Assembly (NCBI GenBank): GCA_020081605.1
Contig: JAHREC010000011.1
Location: 2,976,001-3,040,000 of the forward strand
DNA from: Albifimbria verrucaria
Taxonomy: Eukaryota > Ascomycota > Sordariomycetes > Hypocreales > Stachybotryaceae
Length of the DNA: 64,000 nucleotides
Reading direction: 5' to 3'
Notes under the pieces: model-generated
The model's database searches: none
What the model was told of the DNA's origin: nothing
What the model saw: only the letters and a program-made list of their open reading frames with translations
Shown here: positions 24,553 through 39,099 of the stretch, in pieces
Numbering within the stretch: the first letter of the stretch is position 1
How the letters are laid out: every line of letters starts with the position of its first letter
Program-made: the position numbers and the translations under genes

Positions 24553-25831
24553 TATGTAGTAAAAAGCATAAACAAGACGCACTATTGAGTGCGATCCATT
24601 GGTCTTTTGTCGCGGTGTTTATGGACGTGAACTTGTGCTGGCTCCAGAGGGCGGCATACGTTTCTATTGAAGACGTTTATCTGTATGGACCAAGGTCTCA
24701 GGAGCCTCCATTGCCAATGATCATTTCACATTTAAATCAGCAATACTAGTCTGGCCTCTAAGTAAATTGCCTGAATCATGGTTTCCCAGTATGGTTTCTC
24801 TAATGGCATGCCATGATCGTTTCACATTGGCTTGGTTCATTTTGCTCTCAGCTGCGTTAGCTCAACATCCGGATGCAAGTTTCCACTCTCACGCACCTGG
24901 GGATATGAACCGGACCGAATATGTAGTGCCCTGCAGTGCTCTTTCACGCCGATTGCATCACCTTGAACCGATCGTATTGAAGGCAGTGTTCAGAGGCCGA
25001 GTTCCGAATGCAGGGATGTGGGCGAAGGAGCCGGTCATTTAGCCTAAACAGCTCCCACCACCAGAATGTCCCGGGGGCGCAAAATGTCATTCCGGCAGTT
25101 CTTACTTGGCAACAGGTATGATCGTTTTCGAAGTTAGGGTGGGATAATTCTCCGCCTGCTAGGCCACCCGCGCTGATCCCTGCCTAGTAACCCCATGTTC
25201 TGTACTGTATTGCAATGGCATGCGCTTGTCGATGTTGGATTGAAGGACACCTCCAGGGACCGGTCCATCGTGACATTGTGTTGTTCCCTCGTTTATGCAA
25301 CGTATGAAGGCCATGTCGCTTAGTATGATATCCACCATGGTACATAGACGCGTTGATAGCAGACAGCTAGCAGAGCCTGCAGAACACTCGGTCCTTGCAG
25401 GCCATTCGTCGCTTGATGTTTGTCCGACAAACCCCAGGCTGAATCCCAGCGGATGCGCGTCAATGGCTGGTTCTTACCAGGATACCCCTCACGGCGCATT
25501 CACTTATCCAGACCAACGGCAAGCTGGGGAAGTGGATGATCCTGCCCTACCGCATACGATGTCTATAGGCTCACCAATCCAATGGCCCGAATAGACGTGG
25601 ATAGAAAATGGAGCCTGGCTGATTTAAAGGATGAGGAGCCGGGGTAAATTATGTGGGTGAGATGGTCACAGGATTGATTGCAATCGGGCCATATAACAAG
25701 GCAACCTTGTCGCAAACCTGCCTATAAGCTGCTGGCTGGAGCTCTGCTGTCTTTCTATTCCCACAGCTTGCCATTTGCGCACCGCTTAGACCATCGCCCA
25801 AAGAACGAGTCAATAGTCCAACGATTTCAAC
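24553..25831. other. Intergenic region
   Basis: About 1.28 kb between the ANK-HET stop and the MFS transporter start. Short ORFs here (for example 24767-25042) have no recognisable motif. The last 150 bases are the likely transporter promoter. Confidence 0.45.
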
Positions 25832-27865
25832 ATGGGCGCTGCAGTAGAAGGAGCTGCCATCTACGATGCGGCCCTGCACCGTCGACAGGCTCTCATGGGA
25901 GCCAGTGGTGCTCGTGCCTTGATCACGAACTTCACCGTCTTTCGGATTGCTGCCTTTGCTTGCATTGGTGGTGTTCTCTATGGTTACAACCAGGGCATGT
26001 TTTCTGGTGTACTTGCCATGCCAGCCTTCAAAGAACGTAAGATGTCCCGTGCTTCTAACAAGAGCTATTGAGGCATTGTCACTAAGCATTAATCCCTTAT
26101 AGACATGGGCGATTACAATCCTTTCGATGACAACGCTTCCCAGACAAAAAGGGATGGCTGACTGCCATTCTCGAGCTTGGAGCCTGGATCGGTACTCTTC
26201 TTTCTAGTTTCTTGGCTGAGACGCTCTCACGAAAGTATGGCATCATTGTCGCCTGCTTCGTGTTCATCCTTGGTGTCATTATCCAGGCCTGTGCCATTCA
26301 GGCTGGACCTTCTGCTATCTTGGGAGGTCGATTCATCACGTACGTCCTATTTGCTTTGATTATTATAACTTGATGCCCGCTAACCGAAACGTAGCGGCAT
26401 GGGCGTTGGTAGCTTGGCCATGATTGTTCCTATCTACAACTCTGAAGTGGCCCCTCCGTAAGTGTCTCTTGCCATCAATGGAATTATTGACTACTTACAT
26501 CATTCAGTGAGGTTCGAGGCGCACTGGTCGCTCTGCAGCAACTTGCTATTTGCTTCGGTATCATGATCAGTTTCTGGATTGACTAGTAAGTATGGCATAT
26601 GACACACGACAGCCCCAACCTAACCACTATGCAGTGGTACCAACTACATTGGCGGGACTGAGAGAGGCAAGCAATCGGATGCAGCTTGGCTGGTTCCCAT
26701 TTGTCTTCAGATCGCCCCCTGCCTGGTTCTGCTCGGTGGCATGATTTTCATGCCTTTCTCTCCCAGATGGCTTGTTCACCACGGTCGCGAGGATGAGGCC
26801 CGCCTCAACCTTTCCAAGCTCCGTGGCTTGCCTGAGGATCACGAGTTGGTAGAACTCGAGTTCCTCGAAATCAAGGCTCAATCCCTTTTCGAGAAACGCA
26901 CAGTGGCTGAGCACTTCCCCCATCTCCAAGAGCAGACTGCCTGGAACACATTCAAGTTGCAGTTTGTTGCCATCAAGTCTTTATTCCAGAGCCGCAGCAT
27001 GTTCAAGCGCTGTATCGTCGCTACTGTCACCATGTTCTTCCAACAGTGGACTGGTATCAACGCTGTTCTGTACTACGCTCCCACCATCTTCAAGCAGCTT
27101 GGCATGACGGCGAACACCACCTCGCTCCTGGCCACTGGCGTCGTCGGTATTGTCATGTTCATCGCCACCGTCCCTGCCGTTCTATGGATCGATCGTGTTG
27201 GCCGTAAGCCCGTTCTGACCATTGGTGCCATCGGTATGGCGACCTGCCACATTATCATTGCTATCATCTTCGCTCGCAACGCCGACCGATGGCATGAGCA
27301 GCAGGCCGCTGGTTGGGCAGCCGTATGCATGGTATGGCTTTTCGTCATCCATTTCGGATACAGCTGGGGCCCATGCGCATGGATTATTGTTGCTGAGATT
27401 TGGCCACTGAGCTCACGACCATACGGCGTAGCCCTGGTGCTTCTAGCAACTGGATGAACAACTTCATGTACGTGCTACCTTGAGAATAACAAGAAGTCTG
27501 CTAACAAATATAACCTGCTAGTATCGGCCAAGTCACTCCAGACATGCTTCAGGGTATTACTTATGGCACATACATCTTATTTGGTATCTTGACCTACATG
27601 GGTGCGGCCTTTATCTGGTTCATCGTACCCGAGACCAAGCGACTCACTCTTGAGGAGATGGTAAGATAGCGCCAGTCGGAAAAACTGTGACAAGTCACAC
27701 TAACGGCTTTACTAGGATACTGTATTCGGAAGCGAGGGTACTGCTCAGGCTGACTTCGAGCGCATGGATGAGATCAACCGCGAAATTGGTCTTACAGCTA
27801 TTCTAGGCGAAGGTTCCACTCACACTCCAATTGATACGGAGAAGAAGGAGGCCGATCGAGTTTAA
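25832..27865 (+). CDS. MFS sugar transporter (hexose/pentose type)
   Basis: Plasma-membrane sugar:H+ symporter of the sugar porter family, twelve membrane helices. The ATG at 25832 begins MGAAVEGAAIYDAALHRR; the first helix reads CIGGVLYGYNQGMFSGVL. Family marks are FSPRWLVHHGREDEARLNL after helix 6, MFFQQWTGINAVLYYAPTIF in helix 7, DRVGRKP between helices 8 and 9, and PETKRLTLEEMD after helix 12. Six introns all keep frame: 26037-26102, 26340-26394, 26458-26507, 26586-26634, 27468-27521 and 27661-27715. Two single-base gaps break the frame, at A5 26146-26150 and GG 27436-27437; each is repaired conceptually by one more of the same base. The substrate cannot be told from sequence. Its position beside an arabinofuranosidase and a second transporter suggests a pentose role. 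Confidence 0.93.
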
Positions 27866-28073
27866 CCTCCACCTGTAGCTAGCCTAGCGCGAGCGGTTGA
27901 TGCCAAGTCCAATCTTGACACGCCTGTTGTGGTCTATGACAGTAGGTTGAAAGGCTTTGAGTCAGACTATCTGTTTTCATTAGGAGATGTCGGAAGAGGT
28001 TGTCAAGGCAAAGACAATATACCCTAAAGGTTACATGCATTAAAGCTATCCTATTATGGTTCGTGATAAATAT
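27866..28073. other. Convergent 3' spacer, MFS transporter / arabinofuranosidase
   Basis: Only 208 bases separate the two facing stop codons, the tightest gene spacing in the window. It must hold both polyadenylation regions. Nothing else is seen. Confidence 0.6.
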
Positions 28074-30295
<2,222 letters not shown>

Positions 30296-31452
30296 GACGT
30301 ATCTTGGGTCAAATGAAGCAATTCAACCCTTGTCCAGGTTTCCTTGGAGTTTCCGAATCGAGGGTGTAGAGGATCTTGGTCGTCTCGCTCGTCCGCTCGC
30401 TCGCTTCTGCTTTCGCCTTGGCTTAAGGAACTCGATCCGGGATACGTAACTGAGATCAGGGGTGCTTGACGGCTTGCCTGAACTTCCTTCCACCTGGATT
30501 TAACAGTCACAACCACATGCTCTCGTCCTGACAAAGCCACATATATGACAGCCCTGGCCGCAAAGAACCAAGGTGAGGATACGAAGTGGATCCTCGATGC
30601 TAGGCAATTTGGAGACGCTGTTCTCCACACTCAATTATCGTACCACGGACGGCCACCGCTGGTTCGTGCGGTTCTTAGATTGCCGTGGGGCGGCGTGTGG
30701 GATTGGAGCGCATGTACGTGAGAGGAATCGGTGAATGCCCCTCCTCAGCGTCGTCAGGTGCTGTCTTGTGGAGAGCAGACCGGCCACATACTAGCTCAGC
30801 CATCCAATTTCCCCACGATGGCCACAGTTCCCCAGCCATGTGGTGTGTCGACGTGACCCCACCAACCCTTCTCCTGTATTGCCTCGGGAAGCAAGGCCCG
30901 GTATAAGTCCAAGCGTCTCCGCACAACGCTGCCACCAAGCAGACGTGGAGACGGCCATGATTGGTCTGTTCCTGCTAACGGTATTTGCCCTCCCCGCATA
31001 ATAAGCGAGCATGTGCTCCAAGTTGGTGGAGATGTGCCGGGGCCGGCTCGATCTTCTCGGAGTCACCCTTGGTAACCGTGATAATCGTCGTAGTATTGTC
31101 CGATGGCTGGCTCTTGCAAGTAAACTTTCTTAGTCAAACGGCGTATGGCCAGGGAACAATATACATGGGTAGAGCCATCGATTTGGGGCAATGGCTTTCT
31201 TCCGAATATGCGGTCTGTCAATGGTGCTAGTTTGCCGAAGTACGCAAGTTTCACTGGGAGGATCCTCGGCCAATTCTGGGGAGTGAGCCGAGCCGAGCCT
31301 GATACTCATTTTCCTCGATCCCTTATATAAAAAGAACCCAGCTCGCGCGTCTTTCTGATAGCCAAGAGGTCCTGACCTAGGTTGGATGTCTTGAGTTGCA
31401 TCCAAGTTAATATTAAACGAAGCTTTGAGCGAGGCCTGTACCAACGCTCACC
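30296..31452. promoter_or_regulatory. Shared divergent promoter, arabinofuranosidase / MFS transporter
   Basis: 1,157 bases between two divergent start codons, with no coding signal. It contains GGCTTAA at 30420-30426, about 125 bases from the arabinofuranosidase ATG, which fits the GGC(W)4 core bound by Xyr1/XlnR-type regulators. Matches to the CreA core SYGGRG (for example GTGGAG near 31027, CCGGGG near 31036, CTGGGG near 31276) sit on the transporter side. Such short motifs occur by chance; joint sugar induction and glucose repression is inference. Confidence 0.4.
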
Positions 31453-33191
31453 ATGGCGCTCCCTCCAAAATGGTATCAATTCCTAGTCAGCGTTTTCGCC
31501 TCGCTGGGCTCCCTCCTCTTTGGCTATGATCTTGGTGTCATTGCCTCAGTTATTGCCTCTGGAAACTTCATCTCCAAGTTTGGCAATGATCCCGATGAGA
31601 TGTATGTTCTTGCCCCTTTCACCCATGACCCGTAATCCTGAAACTCATCATGATTCTAGCGGCGCCGTTGTATCGATCTTCACTGGAGGCGCCTTCTTCG
31701 GTGCCATGTTCGCAGGTCCCTCGGGTGACAGACTTGGCCGGAAGCTCACCATTTTGATCGGAGCTGCCATCTTCTGTCTCGGCGGTGCGCTCCAGACCGC
31801 CGCGAGTCACATCAACTTCTTATATGCTGGTCGTTGTCTTGCGGGAGTTGGGTAGGTTGTTCGCAGTATTCTGACCGGATCAAACCAACTGACATGTGCA
31901 TAGTGTTGGTTTCCTGTGCATGATCGTTCCACTTTACCAAGCAGAGCTTTGCCATCCCGATATTCGAGGTCGCGTTACTAGTCTACAGCAGTTTATGTTG
32001 GGTGTTGGTGCTCTTGCTGCATCCTGGATCTCATGGGGTAAGCATTACTCTGCCTTTGAGCAGTGAATAGCACTGACAATACTTCAAGGTACATTTGTTG
32101 GCTTCTCTGACGACAATGCTCTTCAGTGGCGTCTCTCTTTGGCCATCCAGATCATCCCTGGCGGTATCCTTGCCCTTCTCATTCTCCTGTTCCCCGAGTC
32201 TCCTCGTTGGCTCATCGATCACGGCCGCCCCGACGAGGGCCTCCGTACGCTTGCGAAGTTACATGCCCACGGCAACATTGACGATCCCTGGGTCCGGGCC
32301 GAGTACGACCAGATCCAGGAGTCCATCTCCGAGGAACATGAGAACGAGGCCAAGAGCTATTCAGAGCTCTTTACCGACAAGTCATCTTTTCGCCGTCTGT
32401 TTATCGCCTGCGCCCTTCAAGCCTCGGTCCAGATGACTGGAGTTAGTGCCATCCAGTATTACTCCACCAAGATTTACGCCAAGATTGGAATCAGCAGCGA
32501 TGACTCGTTGAAGTACCAAGCCATCTCATCCGTCCTTGCACTCGTCGCGCAAGCCATCTGCATGTTTGTTATTGACCGCACTGGTCGTCGCTGGCCTCTG
32601 ATCCTCGGCAACCTTGGCAACATGGTTACATTCATCATCGCTACAGCACTGCTTGCCGAATTCCCGCCGAGCACAGGAACAGACAGAAACGAATCGGCGG
32701 CGTGGGCTTTCATTATCATGACATGGTTGTACAACTTCTCATTTAGTGCTACTTGTGGTCCTCTCTCTTGGATCATCCCAGCCGAGATTTTTGACACCAA
32801 GACCCGCTCAAAGGGCGTATCCATTGCCACCATGACCTCCTTCGCCTTCAACACCATGATCGGTCAAACCACGTCTGTTGCCCTAGACGATAACCGTGGT
32901 ATCGGATGGAGGTGGTACATCCTATTCATCGTAAGTGTTCATCATCGAAAAAATCCACAAAACTGGTACCTAACCACTCTATAGGTTTGTAATTTCACGA
33001 ACGCCGTCTTTTTCTGGGCTGTTCTGCCTGAGACTGCTAAGCGTCCTCTCGAGGAGATGCGTTATCTCTTCACCGAAGCACCGCTGTTTGTCCCTGGCAT
33101 GGACGAGTCCAAATTTGCTAGCCGCGACCTCGAAAGACGTGCGGAAGAGGTGGAGCAAAAGCTGAGCCACACACGAGAGGATATGGCTTAG
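31453..33191 (+). CDS. MFS sugar transporter
   Basis: Second sugar porter family symporter, about 500 residues, twelve predicted helices. The ATG at 31453 begins MALPPKWYQFLVSVFASLGS with helix 1 FGYDLGVIASVIAS. Family marks: GDRLGRKLTI between helices 2 and 3, FPESPRWLIDHGRPDEGLRT after helix 6, QMTGVSAIQYYSTKIY in helix 7, DRTGRRWPL between helices 8 and 9 and PETAKRPLEEM at the end of helix 12. Four introns keep frame: 31602-31659, 31852-31903, 32038-32088 and 32931-32984. The gene reads cleanly with no frame error to the stop at 33189-33191. It faces away from the arabinofuranosidase across a shared 1.16-kb region, so the likely cargo is arabinose or a short arabino-oligosaccharide; this is context, not sequence, evidence. 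Confidence 0.95.
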
Positions 33192-35353
33192 GATTTGGGA
33201 GCTGGAATCAGAGTGCTCGAGAATCCCTCGGTTTATTTTAGGGGAACAGATTCCTCAACACCGTAAATTTACTGCCAAAACAACGGTCGATCCTGTATAT
33301 TTGCCTCGTTGTACCATCCAGTACCAACTTTTGGCAATACATGTAACATTATTTCGTAGACATACTATCAAATATCCGATTTGTTGGTATAGACTATCCT
33401 CCTGGCATTTGTACTCCTCTTGTATCAACCAAGCTAGCTGATAATTGGAAAAACTCTGCTGGTATTGGCCCAACCTCGTCCAAATTGCCATCAAGGTCGA
33501 TATGTGTCATTACATTCAATGTCATCAATCCTTTTCAGCTCTCCCCTGCTGTTATGGTCGACAATCCGCCCCCAACCAACACATAAACCCCCATGATGAT
33601 TATACATATTTGAGAGCCAATTAAACAACTGTGTGGAAAAATTTCGAAAGCGCCCCTTAAGATCGAGCGGCGTACGAAGTATGTATGCATTGGGGACTCA
33701 TAGTATGCACCACGAGTATTGCCCAACCTTCATCAGTTCCTATGGTATATCTGACAGCACACTCTCCAGCGGGATTGCTATATGTAAGTAATGAACACGT
33801 TCAGCAAACACCAACATTTTTTCGGCCTTTGGCTATGGGTTGCGGTTGCGGGGAGCATATTAATGCCAGACATGTTCGTCTGGACCGATGATCTAGCAAC
33901 AACTTCCATATGTGTAACCAGTTCGAGTTGCATAGAAGGCTTAGTTACCCGGTACAGATGTAAAAACTCCCGATCTTGCCTGGGTTGATACGGTTCTCGA
34001 AGACTAGGTAGGTATGAAGCGGCACATTTGATGCCTCCTACTCATCGTGTCGAATCCTCCGGCTCACTATAGCGACTCGGGTTGCAGACCATATATGAAT
34101 TCAACCTCGGTCGAGATAAAAGCATAGTCCACTGGCGATTATTCAGTGGCGTTAAATCAAGGGTAGACAATTATGATGGGGGCCTTTGAGCGCACATTCT
34201 ACTAATTTGGCACAAGGACGATGAAGACGGGTGGTGACGTTCCGTTTACGTGAGATTGAATCGAAGCAATTTTTTTTTCTTCTTTTCTTTTTGAAGAGAC
34301 GTAGCCGCCTGGAAGAAGGTGCCATCATGGTATAGTGATCATGTCAGAATCGTACATAGAAAAAACTACACTGGATCTGATATAGCATTTGCAAGTATAT
34401 ATTCTTAATCCAAGCAGGTTCCTGTTTTACATCTCAAATGCTGGTCAACATCTATATCCACCCACAGTCGGTGCGAGACAAAATCCTTCCTCTTGGAAAC
34501 TACTTTATTTGTCGCAGATGTGGGTGTGTAGTAGTGTTATAAACAGATGCAACGGACCGTCTCGAGCCTCCATCTCACTAACAGCTAACAATTTAGGGCT
34601 GGGATGTTGTGTACATTTTGCTAAACCAGCCCGGAATATTTGGCATGTGTACAGCTGAGATTTTACAGCATCGATAGGCTTCAGTCTTGAAAGTACGAAG
34701 AGAGACGACACTCAATTTTGCGTAAGCGGCTGATCTTACGTATGTACGCTTGAGAAAAGCACAGGTGTTCTGCCAGTTCCCGGATGTGGTAGTGAGATAT
34801 TGCAAACGTAGCTCCATACGAACTGGGTAGGTGAGCAAATTTGCTAGTGCTGCTGCTGGATGAGCAGCTTGTTGCAATTGTACCTAATTATGTTGCATGA
34901 GAAACCGCTGATCCGTAACGCTAGAGCTCGGATACGCAGCACCCGTCAGGGAGCGTGATACCAAGCCCGTTTCAACGAGCTAATATGCTTCGAACCTAGG
35001 ATGGCTGTGTGGTTATTGATGCACAAGGTTCGTATGCGGCTTGTCGAGGGTTCCGTTGGACTTGGAATTAAATGAGCATTTTAATAAATTGACCCTGTGT
35101 CAACAAGTACGCTTCAACTGGGCTACTGATTTTGTCTGTAGCTTCCTCGTGACGCTTTGAATTTCTTGTCCTGCTGCCCATGAATATGGTTCTGCTGGCG
35201 AAGAACGTGCCTAGAACCAATCCTTAGTCCGGGTTTATAGTAGCTTCAGCCAGCCTAGTTCTGAGGCCTATGAACAAGGCCTAATGACTTTTGTGTCATC
35301 GAGTGGAAAGGTACCACGGCAGCCCAAAATATAGCTGATTGGTATGTAGCCCA
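33192..35353. other. Gene-free stretch
   Basis: About 2.16 kb between the MFS stop and the alpha/beta hydrolase stop (convergent). More AT-rich than its flanks, with a T-rich run near 34269-34292. No ORF shows a conserved motif on either strand. Confidence 0.5.
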
Positions 35354-36770
35354 TCATCCCTCATTCAAAAGATGTTCGGCAAACTCCCCAACCAGTTCGC
35401 GCATGCGGTATAAAACGCCCTCCTCGACCCAAAAGTGGCCTGCCGTGCCAATTTCATGTGCGTGGAACAGGGATCCAGAGTAGCCTTGGAGCCTCGTAGT
35501 CCATGCCCGAAGCTTTCCGACTGGTACGAAGACGTCTCTGTCACCGTAAACTGCCATGGTAGGTCTTTGGATGAGCTTCGTTTCTGCTGGATCTTCACCA
35601 GAGTCACGTTCATGGCCGCGCGTCAAGACAGTTGGCATCAGTGACATAGTTGCTAAGTGGTTGATGATGCCTTGAAGCGGGGATATGAGTAGGTAAGCTG
35701 GGTGTAGTGTGAGCAACTCCTCTAATCGTGGTAGTCTGCCGTCAACCGACGTTTTCTCGGATGTAACAGGAAAAGCAGAGACTGTGTTGATCTGGCGGCT
35801 GGCATGACGGCCGTGCCGTGGCTTTGCTTTGGCCAGCAGCTCATTGACGCCTTTCCGTAGCTTCTCTTCCGCATCATGAGAGAAACTCCGCCGTCCAAAT
35901 CCGTCATGGCTTGTTCGAGGGCTGCCACTACACGACTCGTCCCCGCCAACCCGCACACCGCCACGTTTATTAGGGCTTCTGGGTTGAGACTTAACATGGG
36001 CTGTCACCGCAGCGGTGCGAACGTCACCAAGAATGAGATTCTGCTTTATGGCGAGGTTCTCAGCACGCAAGCGTATCTGGGCAGCCTCCGAACCTGCGAT
36101 TGGAGAGGCAAAAATCTCGAGAAGCTCATGTAAAGGAGGCAGCTGGCTGGTCACCATGGCGCCGTAAGAATACCCAGCCAGTAGCAGCACTGAGGGTTTA
36201 ATAGCTTGTATGCGAGAGGGAGATGGCGGTGTCCTCGTTCCATCCAAACCAGCCAATGGGTTGTCTGAACGAAGGGGCGAGAATGCTTGGTCATGACCTC
36301 TCTCCTGGGTACTGAATGGATTGAGGTAATGCAGATAATAAACGAGAAAGCCCACGAAGCTGACGTAGTCGTCGCGCTCAGGACAGGAAGTCCAAGAGGT
36401 ACGACCAGCCGAGTGACCTGCTCCTCTGCAGCCAAAATCGTTAGAAGAACAGGCTTTGTAAGAGGAAGTTTCTTGGGCATAAAGCTTCATGCAAGACATG
36501 AACAAGGATTCCGAATGCACCATACCTGAAGTTGAAGGTTCCGACCAAGAACCCTTCCGCAACAACTCCGCTGCGACGACATCAACAACCGGGTCGTCAT
36601 AGCTCCCCGAGCGGTGCATACGGGTGTGCCACGATAGCGGCATGTCGCTGCCATACCGGAGCGCGAGGATTCGTAGCTAGCAGCGAGACAGGATGGTATA
36701 TCCGGCAGTCGAGAACATTGCCATCATGGATGCTGGGTAGCTCCAGGGTCAGAGCTGGATCTGGGAGCAT
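35354..36770 (-). CDS. Alpha/beta hydrolase (serine hydrolase)
   Basis: Esterase/peptidase-like alpha/beta hydrolase of about 440 residues; substrate unknown. The ATG at 36770 gives MLPDPALTLELPSIHDGNVL, then IVAHPYAPLG (oxyanion region), YDDPVVDVVAAELLRKG and, after a 100-nt intron (36525-36426), GAGHSAGRTSWT. The nucleophile elbow is LLLAGYSYGAMV (Ser in GYSYG), the acid lies in YGDRDVFVPVGK and the His in GTAGHFWVEE near the C-terminus. A Ser/Arg-rich insertion (SQPRSPNKRGGVRVGGDES and beyond) separates core and cap; it is long for the fold and looks disordered. Two frame breaks precede the intron: the CCCC at 36604-36607 (two bases short, or one extra) and CCC at 36552-36554. An alternative shorter start at 36643 would delete the oxyanion strand, so I prefer 36770. 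Confidence 0.85.
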
Positions 36771-37366
36771 CTTGGGTATGGAATGGCGATGGTTTAAAAC
36801 AGCATTTCAAAGTAGATTTCAGAGCTGATTTGCGTTCAACAGCAGTGTGCTGTCATTGAGGCAATGCCATGGCAAATTGATATGGTCAGGGACTTCTTGG
36901 TTTGTTTGTTTTAAGAGGAACCCATCGTTTTGAGATGGTGTTGATAAGGATCCTTATCTATTGTACTTCTCCAATTGCGTCAGTGAAGGGAGGGCTCAAG
37001 GTATACTTAGTTTAGGGCGCCTGCCTCTCAGGGGCAGACAGGGGCAACTAGTGGCTTGGCCGAGGCAATGAATGGTCCAGTGAATAATATCGTAGGTACT
37101 ACTCTGTTCTGTATAGCTTCTCGTGTGATCAGCCCCGACCATGTATACGTCTACCATGAAATAATTGCCGTTGCAACTGAGCTACCAGATGCTGCACATC
37201 AAGAAAGTTACGGTGGGCTTCTTTCCAAGTTGTGTAGGTGAGCAAGGATTGCTACTCAGGCGTGTCTTTACAGGTATTTTCACAGGTCCTCCTGACAAGT
37301 ATTTTAGGCGCTTCACCTTTATTCTGGGTATCTATCAAGTACATGTGTTCAATACACAGCTATCGT
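36771..37366. other. Intergenic region upstream of the hydrolase gene
   Basis: About 600 bases between the hydrolase start and the GPI17 stop (both genes leftward). It holds the hydrolase promoter and the GPI17 3' region in a head-to-tail arrangement. No coding signal. Confidence 0.45.
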
Positions 37367-39099
37367 CTACTCGTTCTTCTTTTCCTTTGCATCCTGGGCC
37401 TTTTGCTTGCGTCTTTTTAAGAAATTCTTGATCTCATTGATCAAACCAATTACCAGCGGCACACCCACCGGCCCCAGGAGCGGCAGGTACACTGCGATCT
37501 TGTGCTCGTCCGGAAAGTAGAGCTGGCCAACCATGCTCTTCTCAAAAATGCCCTCTCAGCCTCTTCCTCGGCAATTCGAGCGTGCAAAAGGCCATCGGGT
37601 CCGCCCAGGCTGGCACAAGCCCGTTCCAAGTGGTACATGGACTTGGAAACGCCATCGGCAACGCTACGAGGGATGGAGATGGAGGGAAGGGCAAGTGAGA
37701 GCCTTGCCAGTGACCCGAGGGTGGATGATGCCCGCACCAGAAGGTCTGCGGACTTGATACGTGACAGTGTTGACAGCCTGAGGGGAAGAGAGCCGGATTG
37801 GGGTGTGCCCAAAAGGGAGAGGAGATGACCGCCAAATGTGAGCATGGGTTGCTTCAAAGTCTCGCTAGTAACATGCGTTGTACTCTCGGGAGTGGAAGTA
37901 GATAAACGGTGCCCCATTGCGGAATCATCCAGGACTGTGATGTTTGCGATCCACTCGCGTCGAGGCCAACCGTTTGATTCCCGATGTATGCAACGAAGTT
38001 GATGGTGGGGCACCGCCAATGGATGGTGACAGAGGCCATTCGGCCGCATTAATAAATGACGCCAGATCATCCTTGTTGAGCACTTGCGACTGCGAACCTG
38101 GGGTGGCATAGAGTTGGACCTGGGTATCAATCGTAAAGTTATGAATAGGGGCAAGAACATCGAGGACGGGCTTCATGTACTCGTGGACCGCCGCATCAAT
38201 ATCCCAGGTGTTGGGTATAGAGCCAGGCGTGAATAGAGAGAAAGTAAGGTGATAAGTGGGCGCGTAACGGAAAGACCGGGTAGTACGTTTAGAGAGAGAA
38301 TCGACGACTTCCGGAGTCAGGCCTGTGGCTTTGGTAGTGTCTGTGGACATAGACGAAGTCGACAGCAGATAGGAGATGATGGTCTGTTCCTCGGCAAAGG
38401 TGGAGCGAAGCTCGTTGGCAATGAAGGTGGAAAGCGTAGACGAGGCTGCATTCAGGGAGGGACCGAGTTAGGAGGGTAAGTTATGTCGAGAATGGTCGAG
38501 TGTTGATTAAGCGATGCCGAGGACGACTCGCCTAGGGTCAGCCGGATGGTAAGGGCAGCTTCCGGGAGGTAAGCGGTCTCGGATTTGGCACCAGCAGCAC
38601 CCGTAGGTTCAAGCTTAGGGGCAAGCTGCAAGCGCAGGTGGTGCCCAGAGAAATCGTTGAGGTCATCCAGGGCATGTTGGGTGAGGCGAACGAGGTGTTG
38701 GGCTTCGGACTCGGGAAGGAGTCGGCTTGGATGGATATTTGAAGAGGGAACACGGGTCGGCAAGCCTGCAGGATTGTTTGCGCCAGATCAGTATGTCTGA
38801 ATCAAGAGCAAGGGTGTCAAAGGGTAGAGGGATGAGAGGACCGGGTGAGCTGACCTTGCCATCGGCCCATCGATGCATAGCATCAAGGGGCAAGTCAGCC
38901 CTATAGATGGAGGTGGTCTTCCACCATATTGGCACGCCGAGGAGGAGAACGATGAGCCAGAAGGACAGAACGACATACGATCGCCTCGTGACGTCGGAGG
39001 GCTTTTCGGGGGTTCTTTGTGGGTAGGCTTGAAGGCCACCGGGCTGGCAGCTACAGGCACAGCAACATCTGGCCTCTCAACAGCGTCGCCGGGGGCCAT
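37367..39099 (-). CDS. GPI17: GPI transamidase subunit PIG-S / Gpi17
   Basis: Subunit of the ER GPI transamidase that attaches GPI anchors to proteins. The ATG at 39099 (MAPGDAVERPDVAVPVAASP) precedes a membrane segment VVLSFWLIVLLLGVPIWWKT and the family motif TTSIYRADLPLDAM. An 89-nt intron (38854-38766) joins ADGK to ACRPVFPLQISI. The lumenal domain follows (LDDLNDFSGHHLRLQLAP, FRYAPTYHLTFSLFTPGS). Near the end are FEKSMVGQLYFPDEHKIAVY, the second membrane segment LPLLGPVGVPLVIGLI and a lysine-rich cytosolic tail (KRRKQKAQDAKEKKNE). About 548 residues, as expected. Frame breaks at G5 39008-39012, G4 38007-38010, A5 37544-37548 and one near 37890 each lack one base. The gene is essential in yeast, so these are probably sequence errors. 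Confidence 0.93.
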
